Below, in pieces: positions 37,597 to 46,531 of a stretch of 64,000 nt of DNA. The number at the start of each line of letters is the position of its first letter. Position 1 is the first letter of the stretch. The stretch spans positions 62,001-126,000 of the forward strand of contig JASBYX010000001.1 of assembly GCA_029983755.1 (NCBI GenBank), given 5' to 3'. The DNA comes from Anaerovoracaceae bacterium (GTDB lineage Bacteria > Bacillota > Clostridia > Peptostreptococcales > Anaerovoracaceae). The notes under the pieces were generated by a model. That model did not search any database and was not told the DNA's origin. It saw only the letters and a list, made by a program, of their open reading frames with translations. The position numbers were made by a program, and so were the translations under genes.

Positions 37597-38787
37597 TCAG
37601 ATTTTTCCGGGTCTTTTCACGTATTCGCTGAACATGTAGGAATCTTTCCCCCTCAGCAAGTTATACATGTCTGTAGCCACAACCTCTTCCATGGCTATTA
37701 TTTCCCCGGAATAAGTGCTCGATTCGCCGTCACTTCCATCGGAGTCTAGCTCTATAGATCTTGGAGATATTTTGTTCAAAAACTCCAATGAACTCGTCCC
37801 CATATCCTTGACGAACTTTAAATAGGCAGCTCCCTTGTCGTTAAACGCAAGTGGATAGATTACATTGCTTGAAAGAAGTTCTTCCTTGGACAGCCCTGCA
37901 TTTCCTAAGATGTAAGAAATTAAGAATCTGCGAACTCTAGCCCTTGTGTGGGATTTGCTTACAAGCTCATCCTCAAGTTCCGCTAAATTCCCGGTGTACC
38001 TCCACCTGTTCAAGGCTCTGTTTAACAATTCCTCCTCAACAAAACAGCTGTTTTTGAAAAGTTTTCTCTCCGTCTTTTCAACAAGTGAGGTGGAAAGTTT
38101 CCCAAGTATAAACTTATATAAAGTATCTTCGTAGCGACGCTCTTCCTCGGGATTCTTGCTGTAGTACTCTTTTCGTATTCTGGAAGCTGACTCACTGTGC
38201 CCTTCCCCTGAACGTTTAACAGAAAAAAAGTCACCACCATATCCGACAATGGTGCCAGCTATCATATAGTCTATTCCTAAGATTTCATTTGGAGGGAAGG
38301 TAAAATTTTTGAAACCTTCAATATCGTCACTGCATTTAAAATTTCTCTCCAAATATTCTTCTCTCGCTTTAGGAAAAGAAACACCTTGTCTGGTTCTGGT
38401 TGCCGCATATTTATTCAAATCGTCAAAATGCTCAGCCAAAAAATCGGCGATCTTTCTAAGTCTATCCGTATCTCCTGATTCAGATCCGAATGCAACAGTA
38501 GCTATATTCAGTGAGGTCAGAATTTCCATGGCACCGTGTGCAAAAAAGTAGCTGCTACCGTTACTGAATCTTGTAGGAAGCTGAACTACAAGATCCACCC
38601 CCTGCTTCACAGCAGATAGGCTCCTTGACCATTTGTCCTCAAAAGCAGCCTCACCCCTCTGTACAAAATTGCCACTCATCACTGCAACTATAACAGAGTC
38701 AGGGAATTTCTCCCTTGTCTTTTTTATCAAATAGGAATGACCCTCATGAAAGGGATTGAATTCGGCGACAATGCCTATAGCATCCAT
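37597..38787 (-). CDS. tmcAL: tRNA(Met) cytidine acetate ligase
   Basis: Matches TmcAL (YlbM), which activates acetate as acetyl-AMP and acetylates C34 of elongator tRNA-Met in Bacillus. The 396-residue protein has the nucleotidyltransferase motif IVAEFNPFHEGH at the N-terminus, then VAVMSGNFVQRGE and FAFGSESGD-like sequence, and a helical C-terminal half. It begins one base after the coiled-coil gene stop. Acetate use links it loosely to the neighbouring acetate kinase. Confidence 0.92.
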   Translation of the reverse strand: MDAIGIVAEFNPFHEGHSYLIKKTREKFPDSVIVAVMSGNFVQRGEAAFEDKWSRSLSAVKQGVDLVVQLPTRFSNGSSYFFAHGAMEILTSLNIATVAFGSESGDTDRLRKIADFLAEHFDDLNKYAATRTRQGVSFPKAREEYLERNFKCSDDIEGFKNFTFPPNEILGIDYMIAGTIVGYGGDFFSVKRSGEGHSESASRIRKEYYSKNPEEERRYEDTLYKFILGKLSTSLVEKTERKLFKNSCFVEEELLNRALNRWRYTGNLAELEDELVSKSHTRARVRRFLISYILGNAGLSKEELLSSNVIYPLAFNDKGAAYLKFVKDMGTSSLEFLNKISPRSIELDSDGSDGESSTYSGEIIAMEEVVATDMYNLLRGKDSYMFSEYVKRPGKI

Positions 38788-38788
38788 A

Positions 38789-39325
38789 TTAATCCAGCTT
38801 TTTGCCTTCCCTTACAGTTTGCTCTGCAAGTGAAATAACTTCCTGCCTGTTAACGTTTATCGTCTCGTTTGCCTGGGCAAAAGTCTGTTCAATGGAATTC
38901 ACCATGTCTCTGAACTTTGACACATAAATGCCATCCAACTGTTCTCCCATATTAAATAGCATTTTGTCCACATATTCAAAGGTTTTGATCTTGAGATCTC
39001 TGCAGTATGCCTCAGACTCATTTGTGATCTGAGCAGCCCTTTCTTTGGCATTCTTTGTGATTATGTGCTCCTCAACTAAATCAGCTGCAAGCTTGTTGGC
39101 GTTTGCTACGATTTTCTTTGCATCAGCCTCAGCTTCACTTATGATGGTATCCTTGTTTTTGTTTATCCACATTGCCTCGGTTAGATCCTCCGGAAGAGCA
39201 TCGTGAATGCTGGAAATAAGTTCCATAAACTCATCCCTGTCCACCATAACCTTATTGGTGAGCAAAACATTTCTAGGTGTTTCAATCTTATCATGCATTT
39301 CTGCAAGGAGTTCAAATACTGTCAT
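38789..39325 (-). CDS. Coiled-coil protein, V-type-ATPase-subunit-H-like / DivIVA-like
   Basis: A 178-residue, highly helical protein with long heptad-rich stretches (residues 55-110, ISEAEADAKKIVANANK, and 125-175). It belongs to a clostridial family found between coaD and tmcAL and usually labelled ATPase or V-type ATPase subunit H because of coiled-coil similarity; there is no ATPase motif in it. The first 45 residues are a short conserved globular part. It has its own promoter within the end of coaD. Function unknown. Confidence 0.8.
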   Translation of the reverse strand: MTVFELLAEMHDKIETPRNVLLTNKVMVDRDEFMELISSIHDALPEDLTEAMWINKNKDTIISEAEADAKKIVANANKLAADLVEEHIITKNAKERAAQITNESEAYCRDLKIKTFEYVDKMLFNMGEQLDGIYVSKFRDMVNSIEQTFAQANETINVNRQEVISLAEQTVREGKKLD

Positions 39326-39357
39326 TTCGCACCTCTCCTATTCTATAGTGATAATTA

Positions 39358-39386
39358 ATTATACAGCAAAATACCTATTCTTTCAA
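39358..39386 (-). promoter_or_regulatory. Promoter of the coiled-coil/tmcAL pair
   Basis: TTGAAA (39381-39386), 17-base spacer, TATAAT (39358-39363), minus strand. The -35 overlaps the last codons of coaD. Confidence 0.7.
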
Positions 39387-39868
39387 CGAAGTGAGTATTT
39401 TTCCCGCATTCTCTCCAAAATATGTTCAGGCACGAGGCCTGCAGCGTTTCCTCCAAGGGATACAACTTCCTTTATCATGGATGAGCTGACAAATGAGTTC
39501 TCGGGACTTGTCATCAGAAATACAGACTCCACTCCTTCGTTGAAAAGATGTGCATTCATCTGAGCCATGGAGATTTCGTACTCGAAATCTGTAATAGCTC
39601 TAAGTCCTCTGATTATAGCGGTGAAATCATTGTCATTAACAAAGTCAGCCAAAAGCCCTTTAAATGACTCTACTGAAATATTGGGTACATCCTTAAACAA
39701 TTCCTCAAGCATATCTACCCTTTCCTCAACTGTGAAAAGAGGAGTTTTCTGTGGATTTTCAATGACACCTACAACGAGATGATCAAAGAGTTTTGCGGCT
39801 CTTTCAATGATGTCGATGTGGCCGTTGGTCACAGGGTCAAATGAGCCGGTGTATAGAGCTTTACTCAT
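39383..39868 (-). CDS. coaD: Phosphopantetheine adenylyltransferase
   Basis: Penultimate step of coenzyme A synthesis. The 161 residues hold the nucleotidyltransferase motif YTGSFDPVTNGHIDI at the N-terminus, IIRGLRAITDFEYE near residue 88 and the C-terminal SSSMIKEV motif. AGGAAAGGA precedes the ATG and it overlaps rsmD by eight bases. Confidence 0.97.
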   Translation of the reverse strand: MSKALYTGSFDPVTNGHIDIIERAAKLFDHLVVGVIENPQKTPLFTVEERVDMLEELFKDVPNISVESFKGLLADFVNDNDFTAIIRGLRAITDFEYEISMAQMNAHLFNEGVESVFLMTSPENSFVSSSMIKEVVSLGGNAAGLVPEHILERMREKYSLR

Positions 39869-40415
39869 CGCTTATTCCTTTCCTGTAAAAAGTCAACGCT
39901 TTCTTACCGTATTTCTTCTCCTTAAAAGCCTCCAAATTCTCATATCTTTCAGGCATATCAAATTTCTTTGAATGTTCTATGATGAGGATTCCATCATCAT
40001 TTAGTAGATCTGAGTTCTCCACGCTTTCTAAAATCTCGAGGTTATATCCTTCTTCATAAGGTGGGTCAGCAAAGATTATATCCACAGGTTCATTGATTCT
40101 ATCCATGGCAACCCTATAGTCTGAAGCAAGAATATTCGCCTGAGATTGGCATCCTATTTTGTTCACGTTGTTTCGAATTATGCTGACGCTTTCCCTGGAT
40201 CTATCCACAAGGTATACCTTTTCCGCTCCCCTTGAAAGGGCCTCAAGTCCCACAGCTCCTGTTCCCGAAAACAAGTCCACAAATACTGAATTATGTATAT
40301 CATTCATCAGCATGCTGAAAAGAGCCTCTTTGACCATTTCCGATGTGGGTCTTATATCGTAATTTGCCGGAGTTTCCAGTCTCCGCCCCTTAAAATTTCC
40401 TGCTATTATTCTCAT
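39861..40415 (-). CDS. rsmD: 16S rRNA (guanine966-N2)-methyltransferase
   Basis: Class I SAM methyltransferase of 184 residues. It has RIIAGNFKGRRLETP at the N-terminus, the SAM loop DLFSGTGAVGLEALSRGA near residue 50 and the catalytic FADPPYEEGY motif near 118. The ATG at 40415 has a GGGAG box eight bases upstream. The recG-rsmD-coaD order is standard. Confidence 0.96.
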   Translation of the reverse strand: MRIIAGNFKGRRLETPANYDIRPTSEMVKEALFSMLMNDIHNSVFVDLFSGTGAVGLEALSRGAEKVYLVDRSRESVSIIRNNVNKIGCQSQANILASDYRVAMDRINEPVDIIFADPPYEEGYNLEILESVENSDLLNDDGILIIEHSKKFDMPERYENLEAFKEKKYGKKALTFYRKGISDE

Positions 40416-40430
40416 TATCAACACTCCCGC

Positions 40431-40450
40431 TACAATAATTTATTATTGTA
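40431..40450. promoter_or_regulatory. Operator-like palindrome before rsmD
   Basis: TACAATAAT-TT-ATTATTGTA, nine-base arms, 16 bases before the rsmD ATG. It resembles in shape an AT-rich repressor site, but no family could be matched. Confidence 0.4.
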
Positions 40451-40542
40451 CTATAATTTATCTACAGTGGCTATCATAGTCTATTCAAAACCTGTCCAAA
40501 AACTGTCAATGTAAATGTGTGAATATATTAGTTCCCATAGAA

Positions 40543-42588
40543 TTAGAGTATCAGATTCACTCCTTCACCATAAAGGCGTTTAACCCTATCTTTGAGATGG
40601 CGATTTTTCCTCTTGGCTAGTCTGGGGTCATCCTTCAAAATGTCTTTAGCGATTTTTAGTGAGTTTTGTAAGACATCAACGTGTTTGGTAAGGTGCGCAA
40701 ATCGAAGGTTCGGTAATCCGTGTTGTCTAGTTCCAAAAATATCCCCGGGGCCTCTCAATTTCAAGTCCTCCTCAGCTATTACAAATCCATCTGAATTCTT
40801 TTCCATGATTTCTGCTCTCTGATTGGAAGTCTCCGAATTGGAGCTCAGAATCAGGAAACAATAGGATTGGAATTTCCCTCTGCCCACTCTTCCCCTGAGC
40901 TGATGTAGCTGGGCAAGACCAAAGCGTTCAGAATTCTCTATCACCATAACCGTTGCATTTGGAACATTGATACCAACTTCTATTACCACGGTGGACACCA
41001 AAAGATCAACCTTCCCTGCGTAAAATTCCTCCATTACCTCGGTCTTTTCGTCACCTGTCATCCTTCCGTGAAGAAGTGCCACATTAAATTCCGAGAATTT
41101 TTCGGTCATCTCCTCGTACAGTTCCAGTGCGGAACTTGCTTCAATGGCATCAGATTCCTCTATAAGCGGGGCTATAACATATCCCTGCCTTCCGGCTCTG
41201 AGCTCATCTCGAACTTTCGAATATGTTGCGTTCCTCTCCAATTTATCCTTAGCAACTTTGGTTATTATCTTCTTTCTACCCTTTGGCATGGATTTAATAA
41301 CAGAGATATCAAGATCCCCATAGACCGCCACAGCCATGGTCCTCGGTATAGGTGTTGCTGTCATAACCATCACATTTGGATTCTGTCCTTTTTCCGTTAA
41401 AATCTGCCTTTGATTTACACCAAATCTATGCTGTTCATCCGTTATGACAAGACCAAGTTTATTATAATTAACTCCTTCCCCAAGAACAGCATGTGTTCCT
41501 ATTATCACATCTATATTACCAGCTGCAATATCTGTCAAAATTCTATCTCTTAGTTTTTTGCTCTGTTTACTGATGAGAAGTCCACATCTTATTCCAAGAG
41601 CCTGAAAAGAAGCCCCGATGGATTCATAGTGCTGCTTTGCAAGAATCTCAGTTGGAGCCATAAATACACTCTGATAGCCCTCCTTTGCCGCTGCATACAT
41701 GCTGATTTCAGCAATAGCTGTTTTCCCGGATCCCACGTCCCCTTGTATCAACCTGTTCATTGCTGATGACGACTCCAAATCTCCGGCGATTTCGTTTAAT
41801 GCCTTCTTCTGGTCTTTGGTCAAAGTAAATGGCAGCCTTTTCACGTATTCATCCATGTGTTCCGAAGAAATTATAACACCATTTTCTTTATTTCCATACT
41901 TTCCTCTTATGAGCAAAAGCCCGGTTTCAAGAGTCAGAAGCTCATCGAAAATCAGCCTGTATTTCCCTTCCAGGATTTCTTTCTTCTCCCTTGGAAAGTG
42001 AATCCCCCTCAGAGCATAAGAAGTCGAACAAACATTTGCCCTTTTTATAATACTGCTTTCAAGCCATTCCTCTGTCGCCTCCAGCGGATCAATGCTGTTA
42101 ATCTGTCTCATCAAAGAGCGAATCTGTCTCCCTTTCACACGACCTATGTCACCGTAAACCGGCAAGATTCCCCTCTCGTCCTCATGGCTGCCTAGGGGAG
42201 CGAATTCCGGGTGCACCATCTGTATCCATCCACCGCTATAGCTGATCTTACCAAAGAAACTGTACTCATCCCCCTGATGAATCATATTGTTAACATAAAT
42301 TCCATTAAAAAAAACAACGCGAAGTACTCCGCCACCCTGATCCTCCACGTCAAAGGTCAGAAGGGACTTCCTTCCCATGTACTTAAATCTCTTGTTTTTA
42401 ACTTTTCCTGCAACAAAATACTGGCCCTCTCCAAAGATGTTTGCGATGGGTGTAGGGCTTCGTCTATCCTCATAGCTTTTCGGCAAGTAATAGATCAAAT
42501 CCTGAAAAGTATTGATCCCTGCCTTTGCCAGATCCTGTGATTTCTGTTTTCCTATACCTTTAAGGCTCTCTACAGGTGTATCGTTCAT
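40543..42588 (-). CDS. recG: ATP-dependent DNA helicase RecG
   Basis: Regresses stalled forks. The 681 residues show an N-terminal wedge domain with helix-hairpin-helix-like LKGIGKQKSQDL, Walker A GDVGSGKTA near residue 285, the DEQH box with HRFG, and the helicase C motif QLRGRVGRGKFQS. The start codon has only a weak GAAAG box. Confidence 0.97.
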   Translation of the reverse strand: MNDTPVESLKGIGKQKSQDLAKAGINTFQDLIYYLPKSYEDRRSPTPIANIFGEGQYFVAGKVKNKRFKYMGRKSLLTFDVEDQGGGVLRVVFFNGIYVNNMIHQGDEYSFFGKISYSGGWIQMVHPEFAPLGSHEDERGILPVYGDIGRVKGRQIRSLMRQINSIDPLEATEEWLESSIIKRANVCSTSYALRGIHFPREKKEILEGKYRLIFDELLTLETGLLLIRGKYGNKENGVIISSEHMDEYVKRLPFTLTKDQKKALNEIAGDLESSSAMNRLIQGDVGSGKTAIAEISMYAAAKEGYQSVFMAPTEILAKQHYESIGASFQALGIRCGLLISKQSKKLRDRILTDIAAGNIDVIIGTHAVLGEGVNYNKLGLVITDEQHRFGVNQRQILTEKGQNPNVMVMTATPIPRTMAVAVYGDLDISVIKSMPKGRKKIITKVAKDKLERNATYSKVRDELRAGRQGYVIAPLIEESDAIEASSALELYEEMTEKFSEFNVALLHGRMTGDEKTEVMEEFYAGKVDLLVSTVVIEVGINVPNATVMVIENSERFGLAQLHQLRGRVGRGKFQSYCFLILSSNSETSNQRAEIMEKNSDGFVIAEEDLKLRGPGDIFGTRQHGLPNLRFAHLTKHVDVLQNSLKIAKDILKDDPRLAKRKNRHLKDRVKRLYGEGVNLIL

Positions 42589-42649
42589 TTTCTTTCACAA
42601 TCAACTTAAATAAACTATTAAAGTAAACGTGTAGGATGCAAAATTCAGC

Positions 42650-43057
42650 TCAAATTGCATCCTTCTCAATGGAAAAGTAGATATCTCTCTTTGCAACAAG
42701 CTTTGATTTAACTCCAACGAGATGTATGCTCACCTGTGTCAGGGGAATGCACAGATCTCCAAATTCCTCAAAAATCTCCTCTATAAGCTGTCTGTTATTT
42801 GCTCTAAGAGGAATTCCAAATTCAGCAACCATAGGAATTATCAAGCTAAAACCTCTTCCCTCTTGTATTATTTCAATAGCATCGGAAAACCCCTCAAGGG
42901 AAAACTTTCCATCTTCCCATAGTAATTTACCTTTAGGGGTGGCCGGTATGAACTTACCTCTCCAACGCATCTGCATTATAACAGCCGCAACCTTCTCTGC
43001 GAAAAATGTTTTGTCAACTACGACTTCTCCAATTTCTGTCTGATGAATAATGCTCAT
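42650..43057 (-). CDS. Divergent Asp23/Gls24 (YloU-like) family protein
   Basis: A 135-residue protein in the position of yloU between rpmB and recG. It keeps the outline of Asp23/Gls24: an N-terminal IGEVVVDKTFFAEKVAAVI strand-helix, a central FSLIIPMVAEFGIPL strand, and a C-terminal VSIHLVGVKS strand. Similarity is weak, so the family is partly inferred from position. The fatty-acid kinase gene (fakA/yloV) that normally lies between yloU and recG is absent. A terminator separates it from rpmB. Confidence 0.6.
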   Translation of the reverse strand: MSIIHQTEIGEVVVDKTFFAEKVAAVIMQMRWRGKFIPATPKGKLLWEDGKFSLEGFSDAIEIIQEGRGFSLIIPMVAEFGIPLRANNRQLIEEIFEEFGDLCIPLTQVSIHLVGVKSKLVAKRDIYFSIEKDAI

Positions 43058-43096
43058 TTAAATCTCTCGTTTGATCCCTTAAATAAAGTACCATAT

Positions 43097-43121
43097 GAAA
43101 AAACCCGCAAAATGCGGGTTT
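43097..43121 (-). terminator. Terminator after rpmB
   Basis: AAACCCGCA / TGCGGGTTT nine-base stem with a three-base loop and TTTTTT on the minus strand, 14 bases after the rpmB stop. Confidence 0.9.
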
Positions 43122-43134
43122 AAGCCAAATTCAA

Positions 43135-43326
43135 TTATACGGCACGGTTAACTTTGTTTGACTTGATACATCTAGTACAAACATTCGCCCTTCTAACAGT
43201 TCCATTATCGTTAATTCTAACTGTCTGGATATTAGCATTCCACTTTCTTCTTGTATGTCTCATGGAATGGGAAACCTTGTTTCCTGAAGCCTGACCTTTA
43301 CCGCAGATTTCACACTTTCTTGACAT
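43135..43326 (-). CDS. rpmB: 50S ribosomal protein L28, zinc type
   Basis: A 63-residue L28 starting MSRKCEICGKG, with CEIC and CTRC forming a zinc-binding Cys4 set. GGGAGG precedes the ATG. It stands between its own promoter and terminator and is thus monocistronic. Together with L32 it shows the zinc-dependent forms of these proteins. Confidence 0.97.
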   Translation of the reverse strand: MSRKCEICGKGQASGNKVSHSMRHTRRKWNANIQTVRINDNGTVRRANVCTRCIKSNKVNRAV

Positions 43327-43391
43327 CTACCGCACCTCCCTTTCTATATTCAGCATATGCTTAAAATTTCAAAATTCATACAACAACGGAT

Positions 43392-43421
43392 ATTATAGCA
43401 CAATATCCCCATGTGTTGCAA
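43392..43421 (-). promoter_or_regulatory. rpmB promoter
   Basis: TTGCAA (43416-43421), 18-base spacer and perfect TATAAT (43392-43397) with a TGC extended -10, about 65 bases before rpmB. Confidence 0.75.
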
Positions 43422-43491
43422 GAAAAATTTACTGATTTTCTAGCAATTTATCCCACTTCCTCAAAATTTCCTACAATTCTCGGGTCTGCAC

Positions 43492-44064
43492 TCAATTCAC
43501 TGAAATCGTTTCTAAGGGAGTAACCTCTCCATTTGTGAAGTAATCCTTCATGTCAATGATTCTCTGATTTTCGCTTCCCCTATACATTAGGGATATATTC
43601 CTCTTCTTCTCAACATACCTTCCTTCGATGAGATGGTCTGTAAGCATGAGAAGTTCCTTCAGGTTATTCTCGGATTTCATTCTCTCTTCCAACTCTTCCA
43701 TGGTGTATCCCGTATATATGAGAAGGTGCAAACCTCTTTCCTTTACGAGTTTTGCAAGCTGAAGAAAGCCGTCAACCTGACAAAGTGGTTCACCACCTGA
43801 GAATGTTACCCCTTGGAGAAGAGGATTCTCGTCAATGGCTTTGATGATCTCCTCGGGTGAAAATAAATTTCCACCCTCAAAGCTGTGTGTGGATGGATTG
43901 TGACATCCCTTACAATTGTGTGGACAACCTTGGCAGAAAATAACAAATCGTATCCCAGGACCGTCCACAATGGATTCCTTTATAAATCCTGCAACTCTTA
44001 TCTCATTTGAATTGTCTTTGTTATTCAGGTCTTTAGAGTCTAGGGATTCTCTCAAATTGCTCAC
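43492..44064 (-). CDS. nrdG: Anaerobic ribonucleotide reductase activase
   Basis: Radical SAM enzyme that installs the glycyl radical on NrdD. The CxxxCxxC motif is in CQGCPHNCKGCHNP near residue 48, followed by the VTFSGGEPL motif. The coding region overlaps the nrdD end. I chose the GTG at 44064, which follows AAGGAGGAGG; a TTG at 44055 is almost as good and the frame is open to 44103. An N-terminal tail of about 20 residues precedes the conserved RVAGFIKESIVDGPG. Confidence 0.92.
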   Translation of the reverse strand: MSNLRESLDSKDLNNKDNSNEIRVAGFIKESIVDGPGIRFVIFCQGCPHNCKGCHNPSTHSFEGGNLFSPEEIIKAIDENPLLQGVTFSGGEPLCQVDGFLQLAKLVKERGLHLLIYTGYTMEELEERMKSENNLKELLMLTDHLIEGRYVEKKRNISLMYRGSENQRIIDMKDYFTNGEVTPLETISVN

Positions 44065-46282
44065 CCTCCTCCTTTTCTCTTCTACCGCACTGAGGGCAAA
44101 CATCGTCGATTATTCCTGTATATCCGCAGCAAGGATCCCTGTCAACAGGATGGTTGATTGATCCATATCCCACACCGTTTTCCTTCATGCACCTAACCAC
44201 CTGTTCAAAAGCATCTAAGTTCTTGAGTGGGTCCCCATCAAGCTCTATGTAAGAAATGTGACCGCCGTTTGTCATCTCGTGGTATGGAGCTTCCAGCTTT
44301 ATCTTCTCAAAGGCTCCTATGTTGTAATAAACAGGAACGTGGAAGCTGTTTGTATAGAAATCTCTATCTGTAACTCCTGGAATTTCACCAAACTTCTTTC
44401 TATCTATGCGAACAAAACGCCCTGACAGTCCCTCTGCAGGTGTAGCTATAAGAGACCAGTTAAGACCGGTTCTCCTTGCCTCTTCGTCCATTCTCTTTCT
44501 CATATATGCAACAATCATGAGACCAAGATCCTGAGCTTCTTTAGATTCACCGTGGTGAACCCCTATCAAGGCCTTAAGACACTCGGCAAGGCCAATGAAC
44601 CCGATTGTTAGGGTTCCGTGCTTGATAACTTCGCTCACATCATCCGTTGGCTTAAGTTTTTCTGAATCGATCCATACACCCTGACCCATTAGGAATGGGA
44701 AGTTCATAACCTTTTTCTGGGATTGAATCTTAAGTCTCTCGTTAAGCTGTCCGATACACAGGTCAATTTTCTGGTCCAGAGCCTCAAAGAAAGCATCCAC
44801 ATCACCCTTAGCCTTTATGGCAAGTCTTGGAAGATTTATAGATGTAAATGACAGATTTCCTCTGCCGTAGACTATTTCCCTTGTAGGATCATAGGTATTC
44901 CCCAAAACTCTTGTTCTGCAACCCATGTATGCACACTCTGTTTCAGGATGTCCTTCCCTGTAGTACTGCTTATTGAATGGAGCATCAAGGAAGCTGAAAT
45001 TAGGGAAAAGTCTCTTTGCGGACGTTCTGCAAGCCAGCTTGAAAAGATCGTAGTTAGGATCTTCCGGATTGTAGCTTACTCCCTCTTTAACCTTGAAAAT
45101 CTGAATAGGGAAAATAGGTGTCTCTCCGTTTCCAAGTCCAGCCTCAGTAGCCTCCATAACGCACTTCATAACCAGTCGACCCTCCGGTGATGTATCCGTT
45201 CCATAGTTGATGGAGCTGAATGGCACCTGAGCACCTGCCCTTGAGTGCATGGTGTTGAGGTTATGAATTAGAGCCTCCATAGCCTGATATGTCTTTCTTA
45301 CGATTTCCTGATCTGCAAAGTCTTTGGACTTCTCCTGAGCCTTCTTCAAATCTTCCTCATTGATACCATCGATTTTCAACAAAATATCTGTCTCAATGCG
45401 GGTATATTCGTCATTCCAGTCCATCTGAGGCTCAAGGCCGTGCTCATCCAGAATTTCTTTGCCTATTTCTTTCATCTTCTTAGGACCATCTTTGATATCA
45501 CCCATGAATTCAAGGAACTTCCCAAGGTTTGTCCAATAAAGCTTTCTATATGTCTTCCTTACTCCTGGAGCCATTCCATAGTCAAAGTTTGGAACTGACT
45601 GTCCCCCATGCTGATCGTTCTGGTTTGACTGGATAGCTATACAGGCGAGAGCTGCGTAACTTTCAATATCATTTGGCTCTCTCAGATGCCCATGCCCTGT
45701 GGAGAATCCTCCCTTCAAAAGAGAAACCAGATCTATCTGACAGCAAGTCATGGTCAAGGTATAAAAATCCATATCGTGAATGTGTATGTCCCCCTCTTCG
45801 TGAGCCTTCACAAACTTAGGATCTATAACATACATCTTATAGAATTCCTTTGCACCTTCAGATCCGTATTTGAGCATCGTACCCATAGCAGTGTTACCGT
45901 CTATATTTGCGTTTTCCCTTTTGATATCGTTATCCTTAGCATCTACAAAGGTGAGATCCTCATATATCTTCATGAGCTTGGTATTCATATCCCTAACTCT
46001 TGTTCTCTCAGCTCTATAAAGGATATATTCCTTCGCCGTCCTTGCGTGGCCGTTATCTATGAGAATTTTCTCAACAGCATCCTGAATCTGCTCTACTGTA
46101 GGCATGTTGTTGTGACACACCTCAGTCAAGTAAAGCTCTACCTGCTTTGCCAGATAGGTGGCCATCTCCTTGTCGTTACCCCCTAGGACTTGCGCTGCCT
46201 TAAATATAGCCGTAGCAATCTTATCAATATTGAATTCGGCAGTTCGTCCATCTCTCTTTACAATTTTCTTGATCTCTGTCAT
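44033..46282 (-). CDS. nrdD: Anaerobic (class III) ribonucleoside-triphosphate reductase
   Basis: Makes deoxynucleotides without oxygen using a glycyl radical. The 749 residues comprise an N-terminal ATP-cone (IVKRDGRTAEFNIDKIA), the ten-stranded barrel with the ECAYMGCRTRV region, a C-terminal zinc site (CGY and CPQCGRRE) and the glycyl radical in CCGYTG. It overlaps nrdG by 32 bases. The ATG at 46282 is chosen; a GTG one codon upstream is possible. A promoter and a 150-base leader precede it. Confidence 0.96.
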   Translation of the reverse strand: MTEIKKIVKRDGRTAEFNIDKIATAIFKAAQVLGGNDKEMATYLAKQVELYLTEVCHNNMPTVEQIQDAVEKILIDNGHARTAKEYILYRAERTRVRDMNTKLMKIYEDLTFVDAKDNDIKRENANIDGNTAMGTMLKYGSEGAKEFYKMYVIDPKFVKAHEEGDIHIHDMDFYTLTMTCCQIDLVSLLKGGFSTGHGHLREPNDIESYAALACIAIQSNQNDQHGGQSVPNFDYGMAPGVRKTYRKLYWTNLGKFLEFMGDIKDGPKKMKEIGKEILDEHGLEPQMDWNDEYTRIETDILLKIDGINEEDLKKAQEKSKDFADQEIVRKTYQAMEALIHNLNTMHSRAGAQVPFSSINYGTDTSPEGRLVMKCVMEATEAGLGNGETPIFPIQIFKVKEGVSYNPEDPNYDLFKLACRTSAKRLFPNFSFLDAPFNKQYYREGHPETECAYMGCRTRVLGNTYDPTREIVYGRGNLSFTSINLPRLAIKAKGDVDAFFEALDQKIDLCIGQLNERLKIQSQKKVMNFPFLMGQGVWIDSEKLKPTDDVSEVIKHGTLTIGFIGLAECLKALIGVHHGESKEAQDLGLMIVAYMRKRMDEEARRTGLNWSLIATPAEGLSGRFVRIDRKKFGEIPGVTDRDFYTNSFHVPVYYNIGAFEKIKLEAPYHEMTNGGHISYIELDGDPLKNLDAFEQVVRCMKENGVGYGSINHPVDRDPCCGYTGIIDDVCPQCGRREKEEGEQFERIPRL

Positions 46283-46316
46283 CACACTATATCCCCTTAT
46301 CATAAATTTTATTAAT

Positions 46317-46380
46317 AACGGTTACACCTTTGGTGGATAAAGCCGCTTATTATCAGGTTTTCTGTATTAACCAAGCCGTT
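46317..46380 (-). ncRNA. Structured leader of nrdD (candidate)
   Basis: An outer helix AACGG/CCGTT encloses two hairpins, CACC-TTT-GGTG and GGTT...AACC, suggesting a three-way junction. It lies between the nrdD promoter and its ribosome-binding site. No known riboswitch consensus was recognised; the fold is by eye. Confidence 0.35.
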
Positions 46381-46436
46381 TTCAGTGGCAAGGGTCGATT
46401 ACCATATCTTGTGGTTTTTGTTCCTGTGATTAATAG

Positions 46437-46463
46437 ATTATACCACAAGTGCTATTTTGTCAA
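46437..46463 (-). promoter_or_regulatory. nrdD promoter
   Basis: TTGACA (46458-46463) and TATAAT (46437-46442) with a TGG extended -10; the spacer is only 15 bases, which is short. It starts right after the GNAT terminator. I see no clear NrdR box. Confidence 0.65.
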
Positions 46464-46487
46464 TAAAAAAAAGAGGCTTTCGCCTCG
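46464..46487 (-). terminator. Terminator after the GNAT gene
   Basis: CGAGGC-GAAA-GCCTC hairpin followed by TTTTTTTT on the minus strand, then directly by the nrdD -35. Confidence 0.92.
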
Positions 46488-46531
46488 AAAAATTCAAAAA
46501 GAATTTGCAAATCTTTTCAGGTCAAAATCCC

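Noticed and set aside
46380..46400. GCCACTG in the nrdD leader as a cobalamin riboswitch
   Set aside because: Only this heptamer is present; the B12 box and the other conserved segments of the cobalamin riboswitch are missing.
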